A stretch of 64,000 bases of DNA from Paraniabella hibiscisoli (GCF_022512515.1 NZ_JAKWBK010000002.1:372001-436000); one strand, 5' to 3'. Positions 37,848 through 48,591 are shown, counted from the stretch's first letter. A program made the numbers and translations. The notes: generated by a model from the sequence alone, not told the origin.

Positions 37848-37874
37848 TTAATTGTCATTTAAACACTTAATAAA
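37848..37874 (-). other. 27-nt conserved leader element, copy 2
   Basis: Differs from 31141-31167 at one position. Again in the leader of a SusC gene behind a class II promoter. A LacI-type site TGAAAACGATTTCA lies nearby at 37809-37822. Confidence 0.6.
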
Positions 37875-37950
37875 CGAACCCTGACAAAATGAGCAGTAAA
37901 AAATAAGCAGCAATCCTTCTTAAATGGATTTGTATGTCTTTTCCTTTTAT

Positions 37951-38034
37951 TGCAACCGTTTACATGTCACAAACTTAATTTTCAGGGTAAAAAAAGAGGT
38001 TTGAATTTTATCGCAATAGGTTCAATTTTTGACA
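37951..38034 (-). promoter_or_regulatory. Class II composite promoter driving the SusCDE-5 unit
   Basis: Minus strand: distal repeat TGTCAAAAATTGAAC (38020-38034); a weaker proximal repeat CGATAAAATTCAAAC (37999-38013), exactly 21 bp away; 21 bp; -7 TAAGTTTG at 37970-37977; 5 nt; the LacI-type site TGTAAACGGTTGCA at 37951-37964. Spacings from repeat to -7 are identical to those at 31239-31320. Confidence 0.75.
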
Positions 38035-38061
38035 CCTGGTATAAATAACTGATAATCAAAA

Positions 38062-38075
38062 AGTAAACGTTTACA
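38062..38075. promoter_or_regulatory. LacI-type operator, near-perfect palindrome
   Basis: AGTAAACGTTTACA contains a perfect 12-bp palindrome GTAAACGTTTAC with central CG, the classical LacI/GalR operator form. It lies 111 bp upstream of the operator at 37951, on the far side of the activator repeats, again suggesting paired operators around the promoter. Confidence 0.65.
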
Positions 38076-38169
38076 TTTTTAAGCAAATGGAATTCTATCA
38101 ACCTTAAGGGAGTCCCCAAACAGAGCTTATTGTTTAGTGGGCTATTCTCATCATCTCTCGCGCGGGCAT

Positions 38170-38197
38170 AAAAAAGCCCTCTATGAAAATAGCGGGC
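38170..38197 (-). terminator. Rho-independent terminator with no gene in front of it
   Basis: Minus strand GCCCGCTAT pairs with ATAGAGGGC (one mismatch) around TTTC, followed by six Ts. The block before it (38202-38215, GTTAATCGTTACAA) marks it as one of the SusCDE-unit terminators at 24698 and 31470. The nearest upstream gene ends 348 nt away, but the orphan promoter at 38313-38377 lies between. Confidence 0.8.
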
Positions 38198-38312
38198 GTA
38201 CTTGTAACGATTAACCAGATTGGTTGATTTTAGTAAGCTATCAACATGATTAAGAAAAAATTAAACGGTTAGTCAGGGGCCATACTTATATAATTTCAAA
38301 ATTTTTATTGCG
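38198..38312 (-). ncRNA. Possible small transcript between orphan promoter and terminator
   Basis: The class II promoter at 38313-38377 would start a transcript near 38306, and the terminator at 38170-38197 would end it after about 130-140 nt. No open reading frame of note lies between. It is either a small RNA or the collapsed remnant of a SusCDE unit whose genes were deleted, leaving its promoter and terminator. The sequence alone cannot decide. Confidence 0.35.
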
Positions 38313-38377
38313 CAAACTTAAACAGAGCCTGGAAAAAGAAGGCCCGGTTTTTGGCTTATAGGGTTCAATTATTGATA
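38313..38377 (-). promoter_or_regulatory. Orphan class II promoter
   Basis: Minus strand: distal repeat TATCAATAATTGAAC (38363-38377), proximal repeat AGCCAAAAACCGGGC (38342-38356) 21 bp away, 21 bp, then -7 TAAGTTTG at 38313-38320. Spacings are the same as in the promoters at 31239 and 37951, and 33 bp around the distal repeat are nearly identical to 38017-38048. Unlike the other five promoters there is no LacI-type operator after the -7 box. Confidence 0.6.
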
Positions 38378-38544
38378 CCTGGTATAAATGAACACCATGC
38401 AGGTTTTAAAAGCCAGAATAAGCATTATGATAGCCAGGAAATGATCTTAATACATTTTCTGGTGGCCCATAAAAAGGGAAGTGGTAACCCGGCCTTGAAA
38501 GACCCGGAGACCACATTCCCGCTTCTAAACAAATCGTTGATATA

Positions 38545-40436
38545 CTATTTCTGAATGACCTTTACCGATTCAGAATACTTTGAAGTTCCATCATGATCCA
38601 CCTGAGCTATTCTTATAAAAAGAGGCTTTCCGCTTACCTCAGCCGCCAGGTCACTACTTTTTGGCATCCGGTAACCGCGATAGCACAACCGGCAAGCACA
38701 ACTATCATCCATATCTGCAGCCTGCGACGAAAGCTTAAAATTGACCCTCCCATTAATAACAGGCTGATGCCCAGGCTAATGCCGGAAACAGGCAGGGTCC
38801 ATTCATATTCCAACCTGCTATCAGAATTTCCATTTGCAGCCCTGGAACGCACCTCCCCTATTTTTGTAAAATGTGCTCCGTCGGTTGAAGCTTCAATTAC
38901 AAACAAGCTATTGTTCTTTTCTGACAAAGCAGACCATTGCACATCCAGCTGACCGTTATGGATAGTAGCCGTGAGCTCACCGAATAATACAGGTAGCGAC
39001 TGCGAGAAATTGATCGTATAAGTTGCCGGCGTCAGGTCGGGCGTACCGTTGGCATCTACTGTTACATAACCAAAGCTGGTGGAAGAAGTGCCGGCAGGTG
39101 TGCCTGCGGTAGGGCGTATAACCATTAATGCGGGGTCATAATTACTGATAACCTGGCCCGCTGTAACCACTACATTATTATATACCAGCTGAAAGGAATT
39201 CGTAGGCAATGTGGTGATTTGTATGGATTCTCCCGTACCTGACCAACTTCCCTGGGTCGATTGCTGTTCAGGATCGCTTCCCTGTAAAGGACTTAAAGCA
39301 GTAAAACTCACCGACGCTGGAGCGCCTGTTACAGTGCTTGTTACGGCATAGGTTTCAGGGCGGGCATTAATGCCTAGAAGGTTGTTGGGGTGGTCTGTAT
39401 TGGTTGAGCTGTTGGTAATGGTTATCTGACCGGCTTTCCCGTTCACTGTACCATCGCTGATAAGATCCGTATTGCGTTTTTCACCAATATACACATAGCT
39501 GGCGGGTAAGTTAACAATACCTACGCTGAATGTTCCTGAACCTGCATAAGCAATGGTGTAAGTACCATCAGCATTTACATTAGTGGTGGTTCCCGGAACT
39601 ATATTGCCCGCCCCATCGTATAAAGCTACCTGCAAGCCACCAACATTAGTGCCTGTACCATTTATGGCGCCATCTTTCAACCCGTTGCCATCGTCTAAAA
39701 CAGTACCGGAATAAATTATCGGGCAGGCTTTTAAACTGGCAGTAAAAATAGTATAATCATCTGAAGCCAATGATGGCCCCGCTGAAAAGGCTGAAACTGC
39801 ATCTGGAGGTTACCCGAATTGGGAATTGTTACAGGCAAATGCAGTACCAGGGTTTTCCTGGTAGCAGTTGGATCAGAAATTACAAAATTTACTGGTACAG
39901 CGCGGCTGCTCCTCCGTTTATAGACCCGGTTGCTCCGTTGGAAAAAGTGATGGTACCGGTAAGGCCGCTGCCATCTGTTGTAGCAAGCGTTGCATATACC
40001 GTTCCTCCATAGCTGATAACGAAATTAGCCCTGTCACCGTCCTCAATATCATTATTGCTACCATTAAAAGCAGTGAAAACCAATGTAAAAATGGCACCGT
40101 TGCCTTTTAAATTTACCCCGGTAACTGATTGTGAGAAAGTTTGCGTTTCATTATTGTCGCTAAAATAAGTACTGCCGCCACTGAGCACTGTACCAGCTCC
40201 GGTCCCTAGCCAGCCGTTGATATTCGAGCCGGATACAGTAACGGCGCTGCTAGCCCCTGAGCAAAATTGATATTCTGGGTTCTTTCCGAAGTTGCGCAGG
40301 TTTGAGCGAAGGACACCTGCGAGGAAAGCGCCATTAACAGGATGAATATTTTTAAGATTGAAGGCCGGAAGATTTTTGTCGGAATCTCCCATTTTTTCTT
40401 GTTAAAATAGGTCGAACTCATTTTTTTCATTTCCAT
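38545..40436 (-). CDS. Exported adhesin-like protein with an interrupted type IX sorting-like C-terminus
   Basis: 631 residues after four restored bases (near 40255, 39900, 39790 and 38665). Signal peptide (ILKIFILLMALSSQVSFA). The N-terminal half is Gly/Thr/Asn-rich beta sequence; then a Cna-B/SdrD-like repeat (SGTVLDDGNGLKDGAINGTG; NADGTYTIAYAGSGTF). The C-terminal 130 residues match the Bacteroidota sorting region (LPVLFGELTATIHNGQLDVQ; WSALSEKNNSLFVIEASTDG), but between YEWTLP and LFIRIAQVDHDGTSKYSESV there is an insert of about 45 residues with two membrane helices (38658-38795). Likely a surface or envelope-anchored protein; no enzymatic motif. Confidence 0.75.
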
Positions 40437-41455
40437 AAAATTTCAATTGTGATAAGATATATTTTAAAACTTAGATCTGATCCCGGGCAATTACGCCATC
40501 ATCCTTTTCCAGGGGCTTTTAAAACATATTCATCACTGACAGCTACGGATACCCGCAAACTGCCACTGCTACAACGCTATGGTTTCTGAAAGAAGAGTTT
40601 AAGACTTTAAAAATTAACTACATCAATACTATGTATTATCATTTTAAAATTTCGGTGCAAAAGAAACATATACAAATCAAAACTTCTATCGCCTTTTTTT
40701 AAAAGTGCCAGATTGTTTTGCAAACCAGCCGAAATATTTTTTGAAGGTTACCAGCTATAAGGTGATTTTTGAAAAACGGGTTTGGATCTTTTTCATTACC
40801 GCTAATTATCTCTTAAGCCTGAGCATTAAAAAAATGCCCAACAATAGATAAAATACTAACCAGGAATAAATAAAAAACTGAATCATTACGTTTTGGTTTT
40901 ATGCTACACTTTTGTATGGCAGATTTGCCGGATCATGTAACGCAGAAGTGGCGCAAAGCCAGGGCGATGCTGCAACTTTAAAAAAGCGCTACTGATTAAT
41001 ATACATTGCGTATTAAAATAATCTACGAAATAACTATGATCGCATTAATCATTGCGTTACTGTTTCACGAAACGCCAGGATAATTTTCTAAACCCTGCTT
41101 ATTTATTGTTGCCGCCAAATGGCTTCAATTGTTCGTTGGTGAATTAGGGCTACAAAAGAGCATTACCACAAAATAATCTTCAGGTGGCCATAAGTTTTGT
41201 ACAAAATGCAGTATCAAATTATTTACCTGTACAAAAATTTGAATGCAATCCAAATTCTCTACTTTTACATTATCTTCTAAAATTTACTTTTCGAAATTCA
41301 AAACCAACAACTTCGTTACAGCATCAATTGAACTGCCAGGCAAGCAAGTGTCATCTATTGTATATCCGTTTTAACAGATAACCTGCGTTTAACGGCTGAT
41401 GGAATTACCGATGCTGCACGATATTGAAACGTAAAGAAAACTAAAGCCGGAATAA
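40437..41455. other. Divergent intergenic region, no gene recognised
   Basis: 1019 nt, AT-rich, between the leftward adhesin-like gene and the rightward sensor kinase. I see no open reading frame with signal peptide, family motif or plausible start, no tRNA and no strong terminator. One candidate plus-strand promoter is listed separately. The length is unusual beside the tight spacing elsewhere. Confidence 0.5.
41238..41267 (+). promoter_or_regulatory. Candidate Bacteroidota promoter for the TPR kinase operon
   Basis: TTTG at 41238-41241, 18 bp, then TACTTTTA at 41260-41267, one mismatch to TAnnTTTG with slightly short spacing. It would give a leader of about 180 nt. Moderate match only. Confidence 0.3.
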
Positions 41456-43449
41456 ATGTTGTACAAAGGATGTTCATCCAGCTTGTTTCGCCAATCCGGC
41501 GCCGGCATTACATGTATTTGCCTGCTGTATATGCTATCCTGTACTGTTAAAGACAGTAGCCCTAAAAATTTCCAGCTTCAGGACTCAGCAAAAACGACTA
41601 TTAAAAACCTGCTGAAACGGGCTTATTTTTACCAGGAAAAGCATGCAGACAGCGTTCTTTACTTTGCCGATTCATCTCAAAATCTTGCAAGGTCTCTTAA
41701 AGACACCAATGGCATTATTTCGGCATCCTACGTAAAAGCCCATGCATTGTCCAATTCGGGTAAATTTGAAAAAGCGATCGACGAGGTAAAAAAAGCTATC
41801 CAACTCACAGAGCAATCGGGGAATAAAGATCAGTACTTACCGGTATTATATACCATGGGCGGAATATATGCTCAAATGGATATTATAGACTCTGCTACCT
41901 TTTACTTTCTGGAAGCATACAAAAATATTGACAGCAGTACACGCATTACTGATATTGCGGCACTCACCAATAGCCTGGGATTTATGATGGGAGCACAGGG
42001 CAACAAGCGTTTAGCCGCCAGGTACCTCGGGGAAAGTCTTCATGCTGTTGAGCAACTGAAGGACACTGTTAAAATACTTTATACCCTTAAAAATCTCATT
42101 TCTTATTTTCCCCTGGAGAATAGCGGGGATTCTCTACGGCGCCATGAGCACATGAGCAAATTTCTTCACATCTTTAATCAAACTCCGTCAACAGTATTGA
42201 ATGCGGTCATTTATGGCTCAGCGGGTTTTTGTTATGAACAACTGGAACAACCTGATAGCGCATTATTTTTTTACCGCAGGGCTATCAAAGCTTCATCGAT
42301 AGATGGTAACATCCTTTTTCAAAAAGACCATCTATATAATATAGCCGAAATTTATATGAGCCGTGGCCAATACGATAGCGCCCTGCATTTTATGACTATT
42401 AGCGCCCAGCAGGATGATGGCGAAACACCCTTGGGAACACAGTACCGGTATTTTTCCATTATGAGCCGTTTGTACGAAAAACAGCAGCAATGGACAAAAT
42501 CTATATCTGCATTAAAAAAAGCAGTCACATTGATAGCCTGATCAATAAGCGGGAGAAAAGCGACCAACTGCTGAAACATGAGCAGGAAATCACCAGGCTC
42601 AAGGCAGAAAAGCAACTGATAGAAAAAGAAAAAGCATTGCCTTACAAAGAAACAGGGTACTGATGCTAAGTTTACTACTTGGGATTGGCGCACTGACTGT
42701 TATTGGCCTGCTATGGGTTCAAAAGGAGAAACGCAGGCAGCTCAAACAGCAAAAGCAATCAGCCATTCGCGAAGCGCAGGAAAAAGAAAATAAACTTTAC
42801 AACGATTTGGTACAGCAGGAAATGGTAGCCTTATTTGCTAAGCTCAATCCCCATTTTATATTTAATGCGCTCAACCCGCTGACCGTTTTTATACTTAAAA
42901 ACCAAAATAAAGAAGCCCTGGTGTATCTTAACCAGGTGGCTCTTTTAATGCGGGGCTTTATTAATTTAAGCCAGATACAATTTGCTACTATAAACGATGT
43001 GCTTACTTTTTTAAGACATTATGTGGCGGTACAACAGCATCGTTTTGACTTCTTTTGAATACCGCGAGGATATGGATCCCGCCATGGATATACATGAATA
43101 CCTGATACCGGCATTAATGCTGCAGCCGATTATTGAAAATGCTATAGAACATGGTGTTACCCATATCGGGCAAAAAGGTTCAATTGATCTCCGCATAAGC
43201 CTTGATCCGCCCGGAAGAGAGGAAAAGACCATTGAAATCAAGGTTACAAATGATGGTCCATCCCTGGACAAGAATCTGTTAATACTCAATAATCACGCCC
43301 TTTCTATTATACAGGAACAGCTATTTACCATCAGGAAAAAATATGGAACGGGTACTTTAACTCTTCAAAATAACATAAACCGTTCTGGTGTTAACTGTAC
43401 CATAAGCTTACCCGCTATTACCTTAGACGTATTTAAAAAAACAAGATGA
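41456..43449 (+). CDS. TPR-containing LytS/YehU-family sensor histidine kinase
   Basis: 664 residues after three repairs (A-run near 42520, missing G near 42638, T-run near 43050). The N-terminal hydrophobic segment ends in a lipobox-like YMLSC. Residues 45-350 are TPR helices (YVKAHALSNSGKFEKAIDEV; ALFFYRRAIKAS), then a charged coiled coil (HEQEITRLKAEKQLIEKEKA), one membrane helix (MLSLLLGIGALTVIGLLWVQ), the His_kinase motif LNPHFIFNALNPL with the phospho-acceptor His, and an HATPase N-box PIIENAIEHG. Its last codon overlaps the regulator by ATGA, so they form a pair. The signal is unknown. Confidence 0.88.
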
Positions 43450-44194
43450 AAGCAATCATTATTGATGATGAAGCTTCGGCAAGAAGTGTATTGCACCTTT
43501 TAATAAAGGAACATATACCTGAGGTAGCAGTAGTTGCTGAAGCAGGAAGTTATGAGACAGCCCTGGAAGTGCTGCAAACCACCGCTTCGGATATCCTGTT
43601 CCTGGATATTGACCTTGGTGCGCACTCAGGCTTTGATGTATTGGACAAATTAGGTAGCAGAACCTCCAGCCATTCCATCATCTTTGTTACTTCATACAGC
43701 GAGCACGCCGTAAGGGCTTTCAGGTATGCGGCTGTCGATTATTTACTAAAGCCCATAGATCCCGAAGAACTGATCAACAGCGTTGAAAAGGTTAAAAGTA
43801 AGGCAGCCCTGTTTAGCATGCAACAGCTTCGGTTATTAAAAGAAGAGTTGCTGGCGATACAAACTCAAAATAATGCACGTCGAAATGTGATCGTAAAAGG
43901 TTATAACGGATCTGCATTGATACCAACAGAGGAGATTCTCTATTGCAAAGGAGATGGCAGTTATACTAAAATTGTTAAAAAAGATGGATCAACCGTTACT
44001 GCGAGCAGACCATTAATCCATTTTGAAGAACAGCTCGTTGGCATTGCTCATTTTGTAAGGGTCCACAAGTCTTATATCGCCAATATGAATGAAGTGAAAT
44101 TTATCAGCAAAAAGAGGATTCACAAATATGTTTCAACAACGGCATCTGCATTCCCATTACTAACTATAAAGATGTTTGGGACCTATTGGAATGA
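43446..44194 (+). CDS. LytTR-family response regulator
   Basis: Partner of the kinase just upstream. 249 residues after restoring an A in a run near 44110. Receiver domain residues 1-120 (IIIDDEA; phospho-Asp in ILFLDIDLG; IIFVTSYSEHAVRAF; DYLLKPID). LytTR DNA-binding domain from about residue 148 (VIVKGYNGSALIPTEEILYC; FVRVHKSYIANMNEVKFI), ending in the restored NNGICIPITNYKDVWDLLE. It stops 4 nt before the stop codon of the convergent HTCS gene. Confidence 0.92.
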
Positions 44195-44198
44195 TCGG

Positions 44199-47100
44199 CT
44201 ATTTTTTGCCTTTCAAATAATCGGTTGGGGAGACACCGAAGCGTTCTTTAAAACAGGTGCTGAAATACTTCGGATTATTGAATCCGCTGTTATAGGCAGC
44301 CTCGGATATATTAACCATACAAGAATCGAGATAGGCTTTGGCTTTATCCAGTCTCCGGTCTTTTACAAATTCAACCGGAGTAATGCCTGTGAGGCTTTTG
44401 AATTTCTTATAAAAAGTAGTCCGGCCCATACTCATAGATCCCGCTACCAGCTCAATATTGAAATTATAATCGCCCATTTTGTCCTCTACCACTTTGATCA
44501 CTTCTTTTAGAAACTGTTCATCCTTTTCAGTCACAACCGGTTTTTCTACTGATTCAGCTGGTTCGGCTTTTACTGCCGGGGCAACCGGTTGGGCTTTTAT
44601 CGTTTTTGGAGGTGATGCCGGGGGCCGGCTACCTAATATTCCGAACAAACGGGCTCTTTGTTTCAGCAAACTATTAATTGACGCAAAAAGGAGGTCGCTG
44701 TTGAACGGTTTGGTGATATAAAAATCGGCTCCATACTTCAATCCTTCGATCTGGCTTTCTACAGATGATTTTGCGGTTAACAGTACAACAGGGATATGAC
44801 TTGTATGTATGTTGCTTTTTAACCGGTCCAGCATTTCTATCCCATTCATTTCCGGCATCATCACATCGCTGACAATCAGGTCTGGTTGCAGTTCTTGTGC
44901 AATGGCGTATCCTTCCAGTCCATTGATAGCGGTGCTTACATTGTAGTACTCTTTTAGCTGCTGCGTTAAAAATATCCGCAGCTCTTCATTATCCTCCACC
45001 AATAATACCTGTGGCAATTGGTATTCCCCAGCCTGTTCAATTACTGGTTCGCCGGGTTGGGCATCTATTGCATGTATAAGCCCGAAAGATTTGGCTTTGT
45101 TTTCCTCATCTTCATTGCCAGGATTTGCAGTCTTTATATTTTTCAGTGAAAACTTTACCGTAAGCCCGCCAAACTCATTATTAAAGGCTTCGATATGCCC
45201 ACCATGTAGTGTAACCAGCTCTTTCGCCAGTGCTAGTCCTATTCCCACTCCCTTCATCTGCCGGTTATCCGTATATGCACCGCTGTGAAAAAGTTCGAAA
45301 ATATCCGCCAGCTGATCTTTCTTTACACCAGGCCCCTGATCTTCCACCGCTACTACAATACTTTCTTCATCCGAAATAATATTCAGGTAAATAGATTTGC
45401 CCGGAGGTGTGAATTTAAATGCATTCGCCAGGAGATTATAGATCACTGTCGCAATTTTTTCTCCATCGATATGAGCTGTTAGTTTCGATTGATCGCTTCT
45501 GATTTGAAAGACAATCGCCTTCTCAGATTGCTCTGTTTTAAAATGTGCAGCAGTATCGTGCGCCAGTTGAACCAGGTCTACACCCGAGCGATTGAGCTGT
45601 AGCTTATCTGACTGCACTTTCCGAAAATCCAGGAGCTGATTAATAAAATGCACCATCCGGTTCGCATTTTTATTAATTACAGATAAATAGCCCTGCCCTT
45701 CGGGTGAAAGATTTTCCTTTTTCGACAACTGCTCCAAGGGATTAACAATAAGCGTCAATGGGGTGCGGAGCTCGTGGGAAATATTAGTGAAGAAGTTGAG
45801 CTTCATTTCTGAAAGCTGTTGCTCGATGATCACCTTATTTCTCAGCCGGATCATAGTGGTAATAGTACGGCGTATGAGTTCGATAATAACTATAGCAATT
45901 ATTGCATAAATGCAATAAGCCCACCAGGTCTTCCAGAAAGGCGGCTTAATAGTAATGGAAAGTTTTCTATATGTACTTTCGGTATAGTCCTCGCCCTCTC
46001 CTTTTACTTCAAATGTATACTTACCTGGCGAAAGATTGGTGAAAACAGCTCTCCCGGAAACATCCCTGCTCCATTTATCATTCAATCCTGCAAGCCTGAA
46101 ACTGTACTCATGCACATTTCTCCTGTAGTCGGGTATCATATAATTAATAGCAATGGTATTCTGATCATGCTGCAGTATTAATGCATCCATGTAATTGACA
46201 TCCTTATCTGCTATACTATTTTCTGCACCCGGATCTATTTCTACATTATTGACCTGCAGTGAGGTAAGCAACATTCCTGATGGCTTGAGTGCCCTTTGCA
46301 AATGAGCCGGGTTAAATGTTATCAGTCCCTGCGAAGTGCCAAAAACCAGGTTGCCCTGCGCATCTTTAGCGCAGGTACCTTCAGAAAACCCAACGGCAGG
46401 TAAGCCATCATAAGAGTCATAATTTATAATATGCTTATCCTTCGAATGCAAACAAGAAAGTCCTCCCTCAGTAGTTACCCAGACATTACCCATTTTATCT
46501 TCTACACCATTGAGCACATAATCGTTTGCCAAACCCTGCCGGGTTCCAAAAGATTCAAAGCTTAGACCAGCATTTACGGTTTTTGTAACAAGTGAAAATC
46601 CTCCACCTGCTGTAGTTACCCACATTTTACCTTTGGCGGCAGGAATTAAATACAATACATCATTATCAGGCAATCCTTCATTTTGAGCCTGTTTACGGTA
46701 TATTTTAACTTTATAATGATTGTTACTGTGTAGATGTACGGGTTGCAAAGTAAGTAGTCCCCCGTAGTAGCTACCCATATCAGACCGTCTTTATCCATGG
46801 ATAAATGTCGTATTTGTCCAAACGTGTTCACCGGATATTTGGGAAGGCTTACCGGAACCCGTTGAAAATGGCAAACACCATTTTGTTCACTTACCCGCAT
46901 TAAACCAGCATCATAAGATCCTACCCAGATATTATGTAACCGGTCTTCGAGGATAGAATAAATACGAAATCCTTTCTTTTTATCCGCCACGGTAGGGTAA
47001 TACTGCAATTGGTAGCGGGTACGTTCGAGGTCCTGGGGTATCGCTTTATAAAGACCATCATTCTTTGTTCCAATCCAGATATTACCCCTGCTATCTTCTG

Positions 47101-48591
47101 TGATGGTATAGGCGACAATCGAAAAATCTTTTAGCAATTTATTATTAAAAGTTACAGGCTGATTTATACCATTCTTTTGCACGGTCAGTTGTCCGCCTTG
47201 TGTAGAGGCCCATCGCCTGTTTAACCTGTCGAAATATACCGCTCTTACTTCAAGATCAGGGAAATGTGTAGACTCGCCAATATTTTCAAGCTGAAATATA
47301 TTTCTCTGGATAATCAACTTGGTAACGCCCCTGAATTCTGAGCCCACCCATAATACCCCACTGTCGTAAAAAATACGGTAAACCGAATTGAATGATTTAT
47401 TAGAGAAACCGTCTACCGGCAAAGCAGGAACCATCTTATCTTCCCGCTCGTTATAATACACTAACTCTCCATTGGAAAAGGTGATCCATACGGTTTTATT
47501 AAAATCCTGGAACGCCGTAAACCTGTTATTGACATTACGTTTGCTGGTTGCACCGGATGCATAAAAGCTAAAATGATCCTGTCCTTTTCTAAACAGCAAA
47601 ATACCCTTATCAACTGCTTCTATCCACAGATTACCGTTCGCGTCTTCAAACATATTCCCCATTGCATAGGGCGTTTGGCGAGTGGCATAAGTCAAACCTT
47701 TATCCCTGTATTCGCAAGTGACTAGTTTACCGGAATTGGTGGCCATGTAAACCAGGCCTGAGAACTTCGAACAATGTACAGACTCTATCGTTTCTCCTGC
47801 AAATGCCGAGAGGTAAAGTTTGTTCTGCTTTTTAATATATACCCCTACCGATCCATTATGCGAGGTGAAATAGAGGTAGTTGGTATTTTCTGAAACCTTG
47901 GTAAAATTCCTGCGTCCCTGGCCTATTTGCCCCGGCGCTTCTCTTTGTAATGGCCTGAACCATCTTTTACAAATTTTGAAATCCCCCGGTGTTACTGATC
48001 CAGATATTTTGTTCTTCATCTTTATGAATAAAAAAATATGGTTGGAGTCCAGCGTATGCTCTTGCGGAGCAGTAGCGCTGTATTGCAAAATATTTTCTCG
48101 GGTGATGTTTCTTAGCGGTACACAAAGAGCTCCTTCATCTACGGTGATCAGCCATATCCGATCATCTGTAATAGCAGAGATGCCATGCACCTGAACCTTC
48201 TTTGCCAAGGCCAGGTTAATCGTTTCACTAACCGGCATAAAGGTTTCCTTATGCTTATCAAAACAGTACAGGTATTTATCATAAGTAATGATCCATAAAA
48301 ACCCTTATGATCGTCTACCACCTGGCGTACCCTGTCGTTATGAATACGCTGGCTACCCAATGCAGAAGTTTTGAAAGACTTGAAAGTTTTGCCATCAAAA
48401 CGGTTGATGCCATTCCAGGTACCGAACCACATAAAACCATCATCATCTTTAAACATGGTGGAAACCATGCGATGCGAAAGGCCATCTTCCGAAGTGAAGT
48501 ATTCCGTTTTATATTTCACCTGCGCCATGCCATTCCCTGTCAGCATACCACAGATGATGAACAAAATATATTTTCTAAAAAGCAATGGCAT
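44199..48591 (-). CDS. Hybrid two-component system protein (HTCS)
   Basis: One-protein sensor, kinase and transcription factor, 1464 residues after two repairs (near 48305 and 46765). Signal peptide (ILFIICGMLTGNGMA); periplasmic propeller of Reg_prop-type repeats (DGLSHRMVSTMFKDDDGFMW; DSRGNIWIGTKNDGLYKA) to about residue 740; Y_Y_Y domain; membrane helix (WAYCIYAIIAIVIIELI); HisKA (NISHELRTPLTLIVNPLEQL, His acceptor); HATPase (GVGIGLALAKELVTLHGG); receiver (Asp in LIVSDVMMPEMNG); AraC-type C-terminus (AAYNSGFNNPKYFSTCFKER). The gene ends the glycosidase operon, so the sensor is made with the enzymes. It is the only AraC-type regulator in the window and the obvious candidate for one set of 21-bp direct repeats. 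Confidence 0.95.

Noticed and set aside
38351-38554. Plus-strand 67-codon open frame after the orphan promoter region
   Set aside because: No ribosome-binding context or family resemblance; it overlaps the activator repeats and the 3' end of the adhesin-like gene.
41184-41381. 65-codon plus-strand frame upstream of the TPR kinase
   Set aside because: Low-complexity AT-rich sequence with no signal peptide or domain; it overlaps the candidate promoter.
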